DNA of 64,000 bases from assembly GCA_003615045.1 (NCBI GenBank), contig ML014208.1:1-64000 (forward strand), written 5' to 3'. This document shows, in pieces, positions 62,674 through 64,000 of the stretch. The notes beneath the pieces were generated by a model, which did not search any database, was not told where the DNA came from, and worked only from the letters and a program-made list of their open reading frames with translations. A program made the translations under genes and the position numbers. Position 1 is the stretch's first letter. Every line of letters starts with the position of its first letter. Source of the stretch: Caulochytrium protostelioides. Lineage: Eukaryota > Chytridiomycota > Caulochytriomycetes > Caulochytriales > Caulochytriaceae.

Positions 62674-63459
62674 CTAGTGGGTGGCGTGTGTAGTGGCGTT
62701 GTTGTGATGCTTGCCGGGCAGCAGATTGTCGAGTTTGGCACGAAGCCCGCCCTTGTGCGCATCGTGGCTGCTCACGCCCGGGTGGTCGGTGGTCGTGGTG
62801 CCGGTCGTCGTCGGGGCGCCATAGCCGCTGTGGCCGGCCAGAGACGCCGTACCGGCCGGGTCGTTCGTTTGCAGCGGGAAGGGCGAGCCACCGTTCGGCG
62901 GCATTCCCGTCGTGCCAGCCGCACCCATGGTCTGGGGGTCCATCCCGTGAACGCCGGGAACGCCGGCACCTGCCAGCGGCGCCGCGGTGTTCCCGCCATA
63001 CTGCGCACCGCTAGCAGCGCCGGGGGCGTTCATGCCCGCGACATTCGTGCCAGCTTGGTGGTGGTCATGGGTCAGCCCCTGCGTGCCGTGCGCGTGGTGG
63101 ACACCCGGGGCGCCGTGGGTCTGGGCCAGCAGCCCGGCACCCGAGCGGTCAACGTCCGGGTCCGGATCATAACGCTGCCCGAGGTGCTGCTTGGCCACGG
63201 GGTCGATGGTGCCGTCGAAGCGCGCGCCGCCGCTCTGGGCATACTGCTCGCCGCCGACATCGGTCGGCACGAGCGGGTTGTGGTGTGCCGCCGTGCCCGG
63301 CATGCCGTGGTGTTGGCCCCTGGCGCCGGTGATGTCGGATGTGTGCGACGACTGTGTGTGCGACGAGGACTGTTGAGCATGCGTATCGACCGTGTGGCTC
63401 TGAAGGCCTTGGGGCGACACCCCTTGGGCCGAGTAGGTCGAATCAGCGGGGTACGGCAT
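62674..63459 (-). CDS. Small His/Gly-rich hydrophilic protein, dehydrin-like
   Basis: A 261-residue protein from the ATG at 63457-63459 (MPYPADSTYSAQ). It is almost free of hydrophobic stretches and rich in Gly, His, Thr, Gln and Pro, with repeated GAP/GMD/GVHG turns. The only amphipathic segment is near the C-terminus: KGGLRAKLDNLLPGKHHNN, which resembles the K-segment of dehydrins (KKGxxDKIKEKLPGHH). Dehydrins and other LEA proteins protect membranes and proteins during drying or cold. A single C-terminal K-like segment after a Gly/His-rich body fits, but short-motif similarity is weak evidence. An in-frame upstream Met (63597) would add 46 hydrophobic residues that look like leader DNA. 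A TATAAATA lies about 230 bases upstream on the same strand. The gene is convergent with its neighbour, 294 bases apart. Confidence 0.72.
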   Translation of the reverse strand: MPYPADSTYSAQGVSPQGLQSHTVDTHAQQSSSHTQSSHTSDITGARGQHHGMPGTAAHHNPLVPTDVGGEQYAQSGGARFDGTIDPVAKQHLGQRYDPDPDVDRSGAGLLAQTHGAPGVHHAHGTQGLTHDHHQAGTNVAGMNAPGAASGAQYGGNTAAPLAGAGVPGVHGMDPQTMGAAGTTGMPPNGGSPFPLQTNDPAGTASLAGHSGYGAPTTTGTTTTDHPGVSSHDAHKGGLRAKLDNLLPGKHHNNATTHATH

Positions 63460-64000
63460 GATTGAGATGGAGATTGAGATCAGGAGAGGGATCAAGAGAC
63501 AAGAGAAACGACGATGGTCGAATCGGATGGTAACACAAGAAAGAGAGAAATCACCAAGTGTGTTTGGTTGCGCATGGAGCCCAGTGCCATGCTTCAACAG
63601 GTGGACGCGAGTGATCCTTCATCCGCAATCATCGCTGGCCATGACATCAGCTCCTGGTTTCAGCGATCGATCTCGATCAGGACAGACCTATTTATACGTA
63701 TGCCCTGCCGTGATCCTCCCGCCCTGCCGATACCCGGGCCCGCGGTTGATCAAAGCGATCCACGCACGTTGAAGTCATAATTACGTCATTGACATGGCCT
63801 TTCGTCACAAGAACGCGAACGCGCAAGAACCACGACTTCGATGGAAACATGAAGGCTCAGACGCGTGGAGCCGCTGACTCCGAGCGAAGCGACAGCGCCG
63901 GGCCACGGCGCGCGGGCCTCCTCAAAGCAACACGCATGAGGGCATTGAATGAAGGCATTGCCGCGCGCCGCCCCGGGACCCCGCCGGGCAAGCGCTTGCC
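63460..64000 (-). other. Upstream region of the dehydrin-like gene, edge of window
   Basis: About 540 bases holding the probable leader and promoter of the minus-strand gene; nothing else recognised. Confidence 0.45.
63689..63696 (-). promoter_or_regulatory. TATA box of the dehydrin-like gene
   Basis: TATAAATA on the minus strand, about 230 bases before the chosen ATG. It supports a strongly regulated promoter, as is common for stress genes. Confidence 0.5.

Overview
This window is eukaryotic and looks like a very GC-rich, intron-poor, early-diverging fungus (chytrid or blastocladiomycete grade; this is inference). The support is a fungal-type plasma-membrane H+-ATPase, an Snu13 protein of exactly the yeast length, a Rib2/Pus9-type pseudouridine synthase, a ubiquitin-S27a fusion, eEF1B-gamma, a Pom33/TMEM33 protein, and two GT-AG introns of about 300-340 bases. 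No rRNA or tRNA gene was recognised.

Layout. 1-463: 3' end of an unrecognised gene. 573-953: a small degraded element with inverted ends, related to Fanzor. 1266-7752: two convergent low-complexity orphan genes. 7753-12794: about 5 kb with no convincing gene. 12795-14655: a degraded Fanzor gene (eukaryotic TnpB-type RNA-guided nuclease) on the minus strand. 14868-16754: an F-box-like protein. 17925-18293: a second, 3'-only Fanzor remnant. 18522-21641: the H+-ATPase, with an extra segment in its actuator domain. 21642-26657: about 5 kb of repeat-bearing spacer. 26658-29281: SNU13, then spliced TMEM33/Pom33. 31229-34387: a seven-TM protein with an RGS domain interrupted by a huge insertion. 34625-36007: a NAA50-like N-acetyltransferase with a long disordered N-terminus. 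38340-42569: a full ABCB transporter. 43747-49468: two proteins of similar architecture (signal peptide, lumenal helices, two C-terminal TM segments), possibly paralogues. 50332-55477: eEF1B-gamma, the pseudouridine synthase and ubiquitin-S27a. 60415-63459: a protein with a RhoGAP-like half domain and a small dehydrin-like protein.

Genes are mostly single-exon and separated by 0.3-5 kb. They form no pathway cluster: housekeeping translation, splicing and tRNA-modification genes alternate with signalling and transport genes and with Ala/Pro/Ser-rich orphans. The most notable signal is the three Fanzor-related remnants within 18 kb. They share a conserved block running from the RuvC-III motif through the 3' end, with a recurring GC-rich hairpin that could correspond to the guide (omega) RNA scaffold. 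All three copies look degraded, so they record past activity and are probably not a working system.
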